Below, one piece after another: positions 6,336 to 13,626 of a stretch of 21,491 bases of DNA; position 1 is the first letter of the stretch, and each line of letters opens with the position of its first letter. The notes beneath the pieces were generated by a model. That model was not told where the DNA came from and searched no databases. It saw only the letters and a program-made list of their open reading frames with translations. This stretch comes from CAYLNM01 sp964385045 (GTDB taxonomy: Bacteria; Planctomycetota; Phycisphaerae; Phycisphaerales; SM1A02), in NCBI GenBank assembly GCA_964385045.1, contig CAYLNM010000075.1, positions 1 through 21,491 of the forward strand, written 5' to 3'. The position numbers and the translations under genes are program-made.

Positions 6336-9307
6336 ACCTGCCCGGGAGCGGCGGCGACAAGGCCGGGGCCGCCGCCGGCAGCGGGTCCGACGCCCTGTAC
6401 GTCGTCGACGGCCACGCCCAGTTCTTCCGCGCGTACTACGCGATCCGCGGCGGGATGAGCTCGGCCGTCACCGGCGAGCCCACGCACCTGGTCTTCGGCT
6501 TCGTGGGCATGCTCCTCAAGCTGCTCCGCGACGAGCGGCCGGGCCACCTCGTGGTCGCGATCGACGTCTCGGGCGACCGCGAGACCTTCCGCACCGAGCT
6601 CTACCCCGACTACAAGGCCAACCGCGAGGCGGCCCCGGAGGACTTCCACCCCCAGGTCGAGCGGTGCCTCGAGATCCTCGGCCGCATGGGCGTGCCCGTC
6701 ATCGGCGTCGAGGGCGTGGAGGCCGACGACGTCATCGCCACCGTGGTGCGGCGGATGCGGGCCGAGCACCGCGGCACGCGGGTGCGGATCGTCAGCCGCG
6801 ACAAGGATCTCACGCAGCTCGTGGGCGACGGCGTCGAGATGTTCGACGCGATGAAGGACGAGGTGGTCACGCCCGAGGCGCTCTTCAAGACCGAGGGCGT
6901 GGAGCCGCGGCACGTCCGCGACGTCCTCGCCCTCATGGGCGACACCGCCGACAACATCCCCGGCGTGCCCGGCATCGGGCCGAAGAAGGCGGCGAAGCTG
7001 ATCCTCGAGCACGGCTCGGTCGAGGCCCTGCTCGAGCGGGCGGACGAGATCCGGGGCAAGCAGGGCGAGAACCTGCGGGCCCACGCCGAGCAGATCCCGG
7101 TGGCCAAGCAGCTGGTGACGCTCAAGGACGACGTCGCGCTCGACTTCGACCTCGAGGACTGCCGCGTCGACCTCGCGTCGATGGACGCGGCCGGGCTCGA
7201 GGACCTCTTCCGCACGCTGTCGTTCTCGGGGCACCTGCAGACGCTGCGGGAGCTGCTCGGGGGCGGCGGGGAAGCGTCCGCGGGCACCGGCACCGGCACC
7301 GGCGCCGGCACCGGCGACTCGGGGAACGCCGGGTCCGCCGCGTCCGCTCCCGCCGCCGCCGCCGCCGGCGACGACGGCGCCGGCACCCTCTTCGCCGGCG
7401 CAGCGAGCCCGGACGGCGCGACCGCCGCCCCCGCCCGCGAGCCCAACGGCCGCTACGAGACGATCACCACCGCCGAGGCCCTCGACGCCCTGCTCGCCCG
7501 GGTGCGGTCCGCCGGCCGCGTGGCCCTCGACGTCGAGACCGACTCGCTCCACGCCCGCACCGCCGGGCTCTGCGGGCTCTCGCTGGCCGTCGAGCCGGGC
7601 GAGGGCTTCTACGTCCCGGTCCGCTCGCCCGAGCCCGCGTCGCATCTCGAGCTCGAGGCGGTGATGGAGCGGGCGATCCCCGTCCTGGCCGATCCCGAGC
7701 TCGAGATCGTCGGCCACAACCTGAAGTTCGACCTCGTGGTGCTGCGGGCCCACGGCCTCGTGCCCCGCGGACGGCTCGTCGACACGATGGTCGCCGACTA
7801 CCTGCTCGAGCCGACCCGCTCGAGTCACGCGATGGACGCCCTGGCCGAGGCGGTCCTCGGGATCCGCTGCGTGCCGATCACCGAGCTCATCGGGGTGAAG
7901 GCCCGCGGGCGGGCGAAGGCGGCGCAGAAGCGGTTCGACGAGGTCCCGCTGTCGCTCGCCGGTCCGTACGCGGCCGAGGACGCCGACGTCACGCTGCGGC
8001 TGGCCGACGCGCTCGTGCCGCGGCTGGCCGAGGGCGACGGCCGCCTCGCCCGGCTGTACGAGGACGTCGAGATGCCGCTCGTCCGCGTGCTCGCGGAGAT
8101 GGAGTGGAACGGGATCCGCGTGGATCCGGACGAGCTCGACCGGCAGCGCGACGGGCTCGCCGAGCGGATCGAGCGGCTGACCGAGGCGCTGTCCGCGGCG
8201 GCCCCGCGGCCCTTCGAGCCCGGCTCGCCGGCGCAGCTGCGGTCGGTCCTCTTCAACGCCCCGGGCGACGATCCGCCCGGCCTCGGCCTGCCGGTCCTCA
8301 AGCGCACCCCGAAGAAGGACCCGAGCACGGACGCCGAGGTGCTGGAGAAGCTCGCCGCCGATCCCGACGTGGAGACGCCGATCCCGGGGCTGATCCTCGA
8401 GCACCGGCAGCTCACCAAGCTCGTCTCGACCTACCTCGTCGCCCTGAAGGACGCGATCCGCCCCGAGACGGGGCGCATCCACGCGAGCTTCAACCAGACC
8501 GTCACCGCGACCGGCCGTCTGTCCTCGTCCGATCCCAACCTGCAGAACATCCCGATCCGCACCGAGGTCGGCCGCGACATCCGGCGGGCGTTCGTGGCCG
8601 ACGCCGGGCACGAGCTGCTCGCGGCCGACTACAGCCAGATCGAGCTGCGGGTGCTCGCCCACCTGTCGGAGGACCCGGCCCTGATCGCGGCGTTCCGCGC
8701 CGGCGCCGACATCCACCGGGCGGTGGCGGCGGAGGTCTTCGGCGTCGATCCCGAGGACGTCACCGACGAGCAGCGCGGCAGCGCGAAGATGGTCAACTTC
8801 GGCATCGTCTACGGCATCACCGCCTTCGGCCTCGCCCGCCGGCTCGGCGGCACCGTCTCCCGCGGCGAGGCCCAGCGGATCATCGACGACTACCGCGCCC
8901 GCTTCGCCGGGATCGACGCGTTCCTGCAGCGGTGCGTGGACGAGGCGACCGAGACGGGGGCGGTGACCACGATCCTCGGCCGCCGGCGACCGATCGAGGA
9001 CATCGGCTCGCGCAACCCGGCCCGGCGGTCGCTCGCCGAGCGGATGGCGATCAACACGGTGGTGCAGGGCAGCGCGGCGGACCTGATCAAGGTCGCGATG
9101 GTCGACGTGTTCGCGGCGCTGCCGGAGCGCTTCCCGCGGGCGCGGCTGCTGCTGCAGATCCACGACGAGCTGGTGCTCGAGTCGCCCCGCGAGGACGCCG
9201 CGGACCTCGAGGCCTTCGTGGTCGAGCGGATGGCGGGGGCGATGGAGCTCCGCGTGCCGCTCGAGGTCGGCTCGGCCCGCAGCGAGCGGTGGATCGACGC
9301 GAAGTGA
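6332..9307 (+). CDS. polA: DNA polymerase I
   Basis: DNA polymerase I removes RNA primers and fills repair gaps. The 991-residue protein (E. coli 928) has all three domains. The 5' nuclease (about 21-310) shows DGHAQFFRAYY, YPDYKANR, GVEADD, SRDKDL and MGDTADNIPG with GIGPKKA. The 3'-5' exonuclease (about 375-570) keeps D400-x-E402, the NLKFD motif and YAAED, so proofreading should be active. The polymerase has motif A DYSQIE (D766), motif B from K819 to NFGIVYG and motif C HDE (944-946). F823 at the O-helix position predicts the usual discrimination against dideoxynucleotides. Extra length comes from a 20-residue leader and an Ala/Gly-rich linker at about 311-372. The GTG at 6332 overlaps the preceding stop; DALYVVDGH starts shortly after it. 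Confidence 0.98.
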   Translation: MNLPGSGGDKAGAAAGSGSDALYVVDGHAQFFRAYYAIRGGMSSAVTGEPTHLVFGFVGMLLKLLRDERPGHLVVAIDVSGDRETFRTELYPDYKANREAAPEDFHPQVERCLEILGRMGVPVIGVEGVEADDVIATVVRRMRAEHRGTRVRIVSRDKDLTQLVGDGVEMFDAMKDEVVTPEALFKTEGVEPRHVRDVLALMGDTADNIPGVPGIGPKKAAKLILEHGSVEALLERADEIRGKQGENLRAHAEQIPVAKQLVTLKDDVALDFDLEDCRVDLASMDAAGLEDLFRTLSFSGHLQTLRELLGGGGEASAGTGTGTGAGTGDSGNAGSAASAPAAAAAGDDGAGTLFAGAASPDGATAAPAREPNGRYETITTAEALDALLARVRSAGRVALDVETDSLHARTAGLCGLSLAVEPGEGFYVPVRSPEPASHLELEAVMERAIPVLADPELEIVGHNLKFDLVVLRAHGLVPRGRLVDTMVADYLLEPTRSSHAMDALAEAVLGIRCVPITELIGVKARGRAKAAQKRFDEVPLSLAGPYAAEDADVTLRLADALVPRLAEGDGRLARLYEDVEMPLVRVLAEMEWNGIRVDPDELDRQRDGLAERIERLTEALSAAAPRPFEPGSPAQLRSVLFNAPGDDPPGLGLPVLKRTPKKDPSTDAEVLEKLAADPDVETPIPGLILEHRQLTKLVSTYLVALKDAIRPETGRIHASFNQTVTATGRLSSSDPNLQNIPIRTEVGRDIRRAFVADAGHELLAADYSQIELRVLAHLSEDPALIAAFRAGADIHRAVAAEVFGVDPEDVTDEQRGSAKMVNFGIVYGITAFGLARRLGGTVSRGEAQRIIDDYRARFAGIDAFLQRCVDEATETGAVTTILGRRRPIEDIGSRNPARRSLAERMAINTVVQGSAADLIKVAMVDVFAALPERFPRARLLLQIHDELVLESPREDAADLEAFVVERMAGAMELRVPLEVGSARSERWIDAK
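7283..7318. repeat. hexanucleotide repeat in the polA linker
   Basis: Six units of GGCACC or one-to-two-base variants encode the Gly-Thr run of the linker between the 5' nuclease and proofreading domains. It is in frame, so unit gain or loss would only change linker length. Confidence 0.75.
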
Positions 9308-9317
9308 ACGGCGTGGG

Positions 9318-9344
9318 CGGGGGCCGGGACGCCCCGCGCCCCCG
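9318..9344. terminator. possible hairpin between convergent polA and flavoprotein genes
   Basis: CGGGGGC (9318-9324) and GCCCCCG (9338-9344) form a 7-bp stem with a 13-base loop, filling the 37-base gap between the two stop codons. Neither side has a U tract. A bidirectional terminator is plausible from position alone. Confidence 0.35.
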
Positions 9345-9971
9345 TCAGGGCTCCAGCCAGGTGGCGTCCCAGTCGCCGTCCGCCTGCCGCCGGAAGGCCG
9401 CCCGCCGGTGGCCCTCGCGGCCGAGCCGCAGCCACTCGAGCCGCTCCACGGCGACCCGCAGCAGCACGTAGTTCGCGCGGCCGTCCTCGGACCGCGCCGG
9501 CTCCGGGATCGTGCCGTGGAGGTCGGCCGGCTCGTTGGCCGACGGTCCGTCCGCCGGGATCGACGGGGGCCGCGGGGCGAGGTACGGCTTCCGGGTGGCG
9601 TGGCCGGTGCGCCGCCAGATCTCGGCCGCGAGGGCCGACTCGTCCGCCGCCTCCACGCTCGCCGGCCCGGTGATCCGCACCTGCACCGACGCGCCGCGAT
9701 CCCAGAAGACCCACGCGGTGCCGGGGGCCGCCCGCAGCTGGGCGACCTTGGGCGAGCGGACGTCGGAGTGGGCGGCGACGACGCCGGCCGCGCGGTCGGC
9801 GTGCCGCAGGACCACCGTGCGCGCCTCGGGCGTGCCGCCCGCGGTCACGGTGGCGAGCACCGGCGTGCGGAAGCCGTGCCGGCGGTCGCGCACCCCGCGG
9901 TGCAGCCGCCGCCAGGCGTCGTCGAGGACGCCGTGGAGGTCGTCGGGCGGGGGCGGCGGACCGGCGGACAC
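9345..9971 (-). CDS. PNPOx-like FMN-binding flavoprotein
   Basis: The 208-residue protein resembles the pyridoxamine 5'-phosphate oxidase-like split-barrel family, specifically the Alr4036-type FMN-binding group. Visible family features are the strand pattern around PVLATVTAGGTPEARTVVLR (residues 37-56), SDVRSPKVAQLRAAPGTAWVF-type segment at about 69-90, VQVRITG, and a C-terminal LEWLRLGREGHRRAAFRR close to the PNPOx ending where flavin and substrate contacts lie. It may be a flavin or heme oxygenase-like protein rather than true PdxH, since the PdxH signature is incomplete; the substrate is unknown. The GTG at 9971 has no clear Shine-Dalgarno. It lies 136 bases after the kinase stop on the same strand. 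Confidence 0.8.
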   Translation of the reverse strand: MSAGPPPPPDDLHGVLDDAWRRLHRGVRDRRHGFRTPVLATVTAGGTPEARTVVLRHADRAAGVVAAHSDVRSPKVAQLRAAPGTAWVFWDRGASVQVRITGPASVEAADESALAAEIWRRTGHATRKPYLAPRPPSIPADGPSANEPADLHGTIPEPARSEDGRANYVLLRVAVERLEWLRLGREGHRRAAFRRQADGDWDATWLEP

Positions 9972-10088
9972 GGGGCGGACATCCGGAGGGCGGAGGGACG
10001 GCCGCCGCGCGGCCGGGGGCCGGCCGCCGCGCGGACGTCGGAAACGTCGGGCACGGTGCGTGACGGTAGGGGCCGGACCCTTGCCCGG

Positions 10089-10105
10089 CGCGGCGGTCCG
10101 CCGCG
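10089..10105 (-). terminator. GC hairpin just after the kinase stop
   Basis: CGCGGCG and CGCCGCG are perfect 7-base inverted arms around a 3-base loop, 2 bases beyond the kinase stop codon. No U tract follows on the minus strand. It may end or stabilise the kinase message, or simply reflect base composition. Confidence 0.3.
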
Positions 10106-10107
10106 GC

Positions 10108-13023
10108 TCAGGCCGCCCGCCGCCCGGGCTCGTCGGCCTCGCCGAGCCAGCGGACGCAGGTGCCGATCAGCTCCTCGCGCCGCACCGGCTTGCTGACGTA
10201 GTCGACGCAGCCGGCGTCGAGGCAGCGCTCGCGGTCGCCCACCATCGCGTGGGCGGTCACGGCGATGATCGGGCGGTCGAATCCGCGGCCGCGCAGCCGC
10301 ATCGCCAGCGTGTAGCCGTCCATCACCGGCATCTGCATGTCGGTGAGCACGAGGTCATGCGGTCGTCCGGCGTCCAGCGCCGCGGTCGCCACCTCCAGCC
10401 CGTCACCACCGTGGTCCGCGACGTCGACCTCGGCCCCCGCCTTCCGCAGCAGGGCGGCGATGAGCCGCTGGTTGTCGGGACCGTCCTCCACCAGCAGGAC
10501 GCGGGTGCCCGCGAGCGGCCGGGCGGGGGCGGCGGGCGCCGCCGGCGTCTTCGGGGCGGACCTGGCCCCCCGCGGCTCGGGCAGGGGCTCCTCGCCGGGC
10601 CGCACCAGGGCGGGGTCGGACACCGAGCCCCGGGCGACGCGCACGGTGAACGTGCTGCCGAGGCCCACCCGCGAGGTCACGGTGACGTCGCCGCCGAGCG
10701 CCCGGGCGAGGCCGCGGGAGATGGCGAGCCCGAGGCCGCTGCCGCCGTGCCGCCGGTGCATCGACTCGTCGGCCTGCCCGAACGGCTCGAAGATCGCCTG
10801 CCGCCGGTCGCGGGGGATCCCGATCCCGGTGTCGATCACGTCGAACCGGACCGCGTCGCCGGAGGCGTGGTGCGGCTCGTGGGTGATCCGCAGCTCGACC
10901 CGGCCGCGTTCGGTGAACTTGATCGCGTTGCGGAGCAGGTTGCCGAGGATCTGCTGGAGCCGCAGCGGATCGGTGCGGACCAGTCGCGGCACCGGGCCGC
11001 TCCACGTGAGCAGCAGGGCGAGGTCCTTGAGGGCCGCGCGGTGACGGACGAGGTCGACCGTCTCGAACACCAGCCCCGGCAGCGCCGTCTCCTGCGGCTG
11101 CACCGCGAGCTCGCCCCGCTCGATGCGCGACGTGTCGAGCACGTCGTCCACGACGCCCAGCAGCAGCTCCGCGTTGGCCCGCACGCGGGCGAGCGGATGG
11201 TCCGACCGATCGGCGGCGCGATCCCGTCCGCCCGGCCCGCCGCACTCGGCCTCGAGCATGTCGAGGTAGCCGAGGATCCCGGTGAGGGGCGTGCGGATCT
11301 CGTGGCTCATGTGGGCGAGGAAGGCCGTCTTCGCCGCGTTCGCCGCCTCGGCGGTGTCGGCCCGGGTGGTGGCGGCCTCGAGCCGGCGGCGGTCGGTCAC
11401 GTCCTCCATGTAGCCGGTCCACACCGTCGAGCCGTCGGGATCGCGCTGCGGCGTGGCGCGGGCGAGGATCAGGAGCTCCCGTCCGTCGGGACGGTGGACG
11501 CGGTACTCGGCCTCGAACGGCCGGAGGCGCTCGCGGGACGTCTCGATCCGCTCGAGGAGCCCGGCGACGTCGTCGGGGTGGGTGAAGGCGAAGAGCAGGT
11601 CGGACGCCCGCACCGCGTCGTCGGGAGCGAGCCCGTAGAGGTCGCGGACGCCCGGGCTGAAGTAGTCGAAGGTCAGGGCGCCGCCGGCGTCCATCCGGCA
11701 GCGGTACAGCGCACCGGGGACGCAGTCGGTGATCTCCTCGAGCCGCTGCGCGAGCCCGCGCTCACGGTCGCGGACGAGACGCCGGGCCGTGATCTCGACG
11801 CACTGGCCCGCCATGCGGACCGCGCGATCGACCGGCACCCCCCCGGCCACCGCCTGCGGCCGCCGCTCGACCACCCGGGCGGTGGTGTGCACCCAGCACC
11901 AGGTGCCGTCACCCGCCCGCAGACGATGCTCGAGGTCGACGAGGAACTCGGGCTCGGCGGCCGAGCGGGCGAAGGCGGCGATGAACTCGGCGCGATCGTC
12001 CGGGTGCAGCCGGTCGAGCAGCCAGTCCTCCTCCACCTCGTCGTCGCCGGGTGGCTCGGCGAGCATGCGCCGCAGGGGGTCGCCGATCCGCATCCGCCGG
12101 CGTTCGAGGTTCCAGTCCCACAGCCCGGCCTCCGCCGCGGCGAGCGCCTCGCCGAGGCGGTCGCGGTCGCGGGTGGCGCGATGCTCGGCCCGCCGGGCCG
12201 TCCGGACCTCGTCGACCTGGGCGAGCAGGAGCCCGAGGAGGGGCGACAGGTAGCCGAGGGCTCTCCACGCGTGGGCCAGGTCGTGGGCCGCGTCGTGCGG
12301 GGCGCGACTGAGGGCGAGGCACGCGAGGGACGCCGCGATGAACGAGGCGGAGGCGGCGAGCCACCAGAGGAAGCGGTCGCGGAGCCGGATCGCGAGGCTC
12401 GCCAGCAGGGCCGACGCCGCGAGCACCGTCGCCGCGGCGACGAGGTCGAGCGGGCGAGACACCGCGAGGCCCTCGAATCGAACCACGGGCAGCGGGAGGG
12501 CGACGGCCAGACCGGCGCCGCCGAGGGCGACGAGCACTGCGGTCACCGACCATCGCGCCGCATCGCGGCCGCGATCGGCGGCCGCCGGGCGGCCGGCGAG
12601 GAGCGGAGCCGCGGCGAGCAGCAGGGCGGCGGCGACGCGGCCGCCGGCGGACAGGGCGGGGGCGAGGCCCGCCTCCGCGGTCGCCGCGCCCGGCGGCACG
12701 CCGTCGAGCAGCGGCCGCAGGGCGACGAGGCCGACCGCAAGATCCTCCGCGCCCGCCACGAGGAACGCGAGGCCGGCGAACAGCAGCAGGCGGCCTCCGA
12801 ACGCCCGGAAGCGCACCACGAGTCCGAGTCCGACCGCGAGGGCCAGCAGCGAGCCCGCGATCTCCGCCGCGGCGTCGAAGCCGGGTCCGCTGCGGTAGCC
12901 CGAGTCGGCGACGGCCGGCAGGGGCGCGAGGAGGAGCAGGGGCAGGATCGCGAGTCCGGCGACGCCGCGGATCGCGACGCGGCGGTCGCGGACGGCGCGC
13001 TCGGTGGCCCCGGCCCGGCTCAC
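10108..13023 (-). CDS. membrane-bound PAS hybrid histidine kinase with receiver domain
   Basis: The 971-residue sensor has about eight membrane helices (20-270, MASE-like), two PAS domains (about 287-415 and 425-548), a dimerisation domain with HMSHEIRTPLTG (phospho-acceptor H574), an ATPase domain (N-box NLLRNAIKF, DTGIGIP, FEPFGQ, GGSGLGLAI) and a C-terminal receiver (acidic VED at 845-847, acceptor D895, K945). It should autophosphorylate and pass phosphate internally to D895. No Hpt domain or DNA-binding response regulator is encoded in this window, so the output partner lies elsewhere. Helix 7-8 contains His at 243, 247 and 251, which could bind metal or heme. The signal is unknown. The GTG at 13023 is supported by GAGGAG at 13031-13036. 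Confidence 0.95.
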   Translation of the reverse strand: MSRAGATERAVRDRRVAIRGVAGLAILPLLLLAPLPAVADSGYRSGPGFDAAAEIAGSLLALAVGLGLVVRFRAFGGRLLLFAGLAFLVAGAEDLAVGLVALRPLLDGVPPGAATAEAGLAPALSAGGRVAAALLLAAAPLLAGRPAAADRGRDAARWSVTAVLVALGGAGLAVALPLPVVRFEGLAVSRPLDLVAAATVLAASALLASLAIRLRDRFLWWLAASASFIAASLACLALSRAPHDAAHDLAHAWRALGYLSPLLGLLLAQVDEVRTARRAEHRATRDRDRLGEALAAAEAGLWDWNLERRRMRIGDPLRRMLAEPPGDDEVEEDWLLDRLHPDDRAEFIAAFARSAAEPEFLVDLEHRLRAGDGTWCWVHTTARVVERRPQAVAGGVPVDRAVRMAGQCVEITARRLVRDRERGLAQRLEEITDCVPGALYRCRMDAGGALTFDYFSPGVRDLYGLAPDDAVRASDLLFAFTHPDDVAGLLERIETSRERLRPFEAEYRVHRPDGRELLILARATPQRDPDGSTVWTGYMEDVTDRRRLEAATTRADTAEAANAAKTAFLAHMSHEIRTPLTGILGYLDMLEAECGGPGGRDRAADRSDHPLARVRANAELLLGVVDDVLDTSRIERGELAVQPQETALPGLVFETVDLVRHRAALKDLALLLTWSGPVPRLVRTDPLRLQQILGNLLRNAIKFTERGRVELRITHEPHHASGDAVRFDVIDTGIGIPRDRRQAIFEPFGQADESMHRRHGGSGLGLAISRGLARALGGDVTVTSRVGLGSTFTVRVARGSVSDPALVRPGEEPLPEPRGARSAPKTPAAPAAPARPLAGTRVLLVEDGPDNQRLIAALLRKAGAEVDVADHGGDGLEVATAALDAGRPHDLVLTDMQMPVMDGYTLAMRLRGRGFDRPIIAVTAHAMVGDRERCLDAGCVDYVSKPVRREELIGTCVRWLGEADEPGRRAA

Positions 13024-13030
13024 GGCCGGT

Positions 13031-13036
13031 CTCCTC
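13031..13036 (-). promoter_or_regulatory. ribosome binding site of the kinase gene
   Basis: On the minus strand GAGGAG lies 7 bases before the GTG at 13023 and fixes it as the start. Confidence 0.7.
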
Positions 13037-13362
13037 GGCCGGCGGAGCGCGGCTGGGGGGCCGCGGTGGCGGGGAAGGCGAGCTGCGGCGCCGGCTCCGC
13101 CGCGGGCGCAGCACGCGTCCTCGGCCCGGCGGGGGCCGAGGGGGTTCCCGGAAGCGGGGTCCGGAAACGATCGCCGGGAAGCGGTCGCCGGGGTCCCATG
13201 CGAGGAGCCATCGGACCGATCCGCCGCGGCGTTGACCGGATTCTGGCGGTGGGATGACGCCCCGAGGCGTCGTCGACGGGATGATCCGGGAGCGGCGAGC
13301 AGCCGCCGGACCGCGTCGCCGGATGCCGCTTCGTCCGCCGCGCGAAGCGGCCTCCGAGCGGC

Positions 13363-13390
13363 TTGACCCGCTGCGGGCAGGCTGTATCAT
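13363..13390 (+). promoter_or_regulatory. sigma70-type promoter of tRNA-Asp
   Basis: TTGACC (13363-13368) and TATCAT (13385-13390) each match five of six consensus bases and are 16 bases apart. The initiation site would be near 13397, giving a 5' leader of about 60 bases that must be removed by RNase P. Confidence 0.75.
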
Positions 13391-13456
13391 CCTCCGCACG
13401 CCTGAGCGGCCACGGCCGGTCAGGTGCCCTTCCCGGGCCTCGGCTCGGGGCCGCAA

Positions 13457-13530
<74 letters not shown>

Positions 13531-13534
13531 TTTC

Positions 13535-13561
13535 CAGGCCCTGCTTCGGCAGGGCCTGTTT
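13535..13561 (+). terminator. intrinsic terminator of tRNA-Asp
   Basis: A perfect 10-bp stem (13535-13544 with 13549-13558) is closed by the very stable TTCG loop and followed by TTTCGTTGT. It begins 4 bases after the tRNA. The U tract is short (three, then mixed), but position and stem strength make the call firm. Confidence 0.88.
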
Positions 13562-13580
13562 CGTTGTGGGGGCGAGCGTG

Positions 13581-13598
13581 CGCCGGCGCCGGCGCCGG
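13581..13598. repeat. three tandem CGCCGG units
   Basis: Three self-complementary CGCCGG units lie in the short gap between the tRNA terminator and the stop of the DUF748 gene. They could fold and help end the minus-strand message, but no U tract is present. Confidence 0.5.
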
Positions 13599-13626
13599 CG
13601 CGGCCGGCGTCGCGGACCGGCCCCGG

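Larger units (their letters stand above)
13024..13456. other. 433-base region between the kinase gene and the tRNA
   Basis: The region carries the kinase ribosome binding site at its left end and the tRNA promoter near its right end. A small hairpin (GACGCC, CCGA loop, GGCGTC at 13256-13271) lies between. A 63-codon Pro/Arg/Ala-rich open frame overlapping the kinase start by GTGA has no ribosome binding site, and I do not accept it as a gene. No clear kinase promoter is visible. Confidence 0.5.

Noticed and set aside
5990..9163. Open frame of over 1000 codons on the strand opposite polA
   Set aside because: The translation is His/Asp/Glu/Leu/Gly/Ala-rich with no motif. It is the expected antisense of a GC-rich coding sequence, while polA in the other strand has every catalytic motif.
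13020..13211. 63-codon minus-strand frame ending in a GTGA overlap with the kinase start
   Set aside because: Any GTGA start creates such an ending by definition. The frame has no Shine-Dalgarno and is Pro/Arg/Ala-rich. A leader peptide is possible but not supported.
9511..13257. Long plus-strand open frame opposite the flavoprotein and kinase genes
   Set aside because: It runs across two real genes and the gap between them, has no ribosome binding site and no recognisable domain, and is composed of Arg/Gly/Glu/Ala/His residues typical of antisense frames.
13232..13260. TTGACC at 13232 as a second plus-strand promoter
   Set aside because: No -10-like hexamer lies at the right distance. The good promoter for the tRNA is at 13363-13390.
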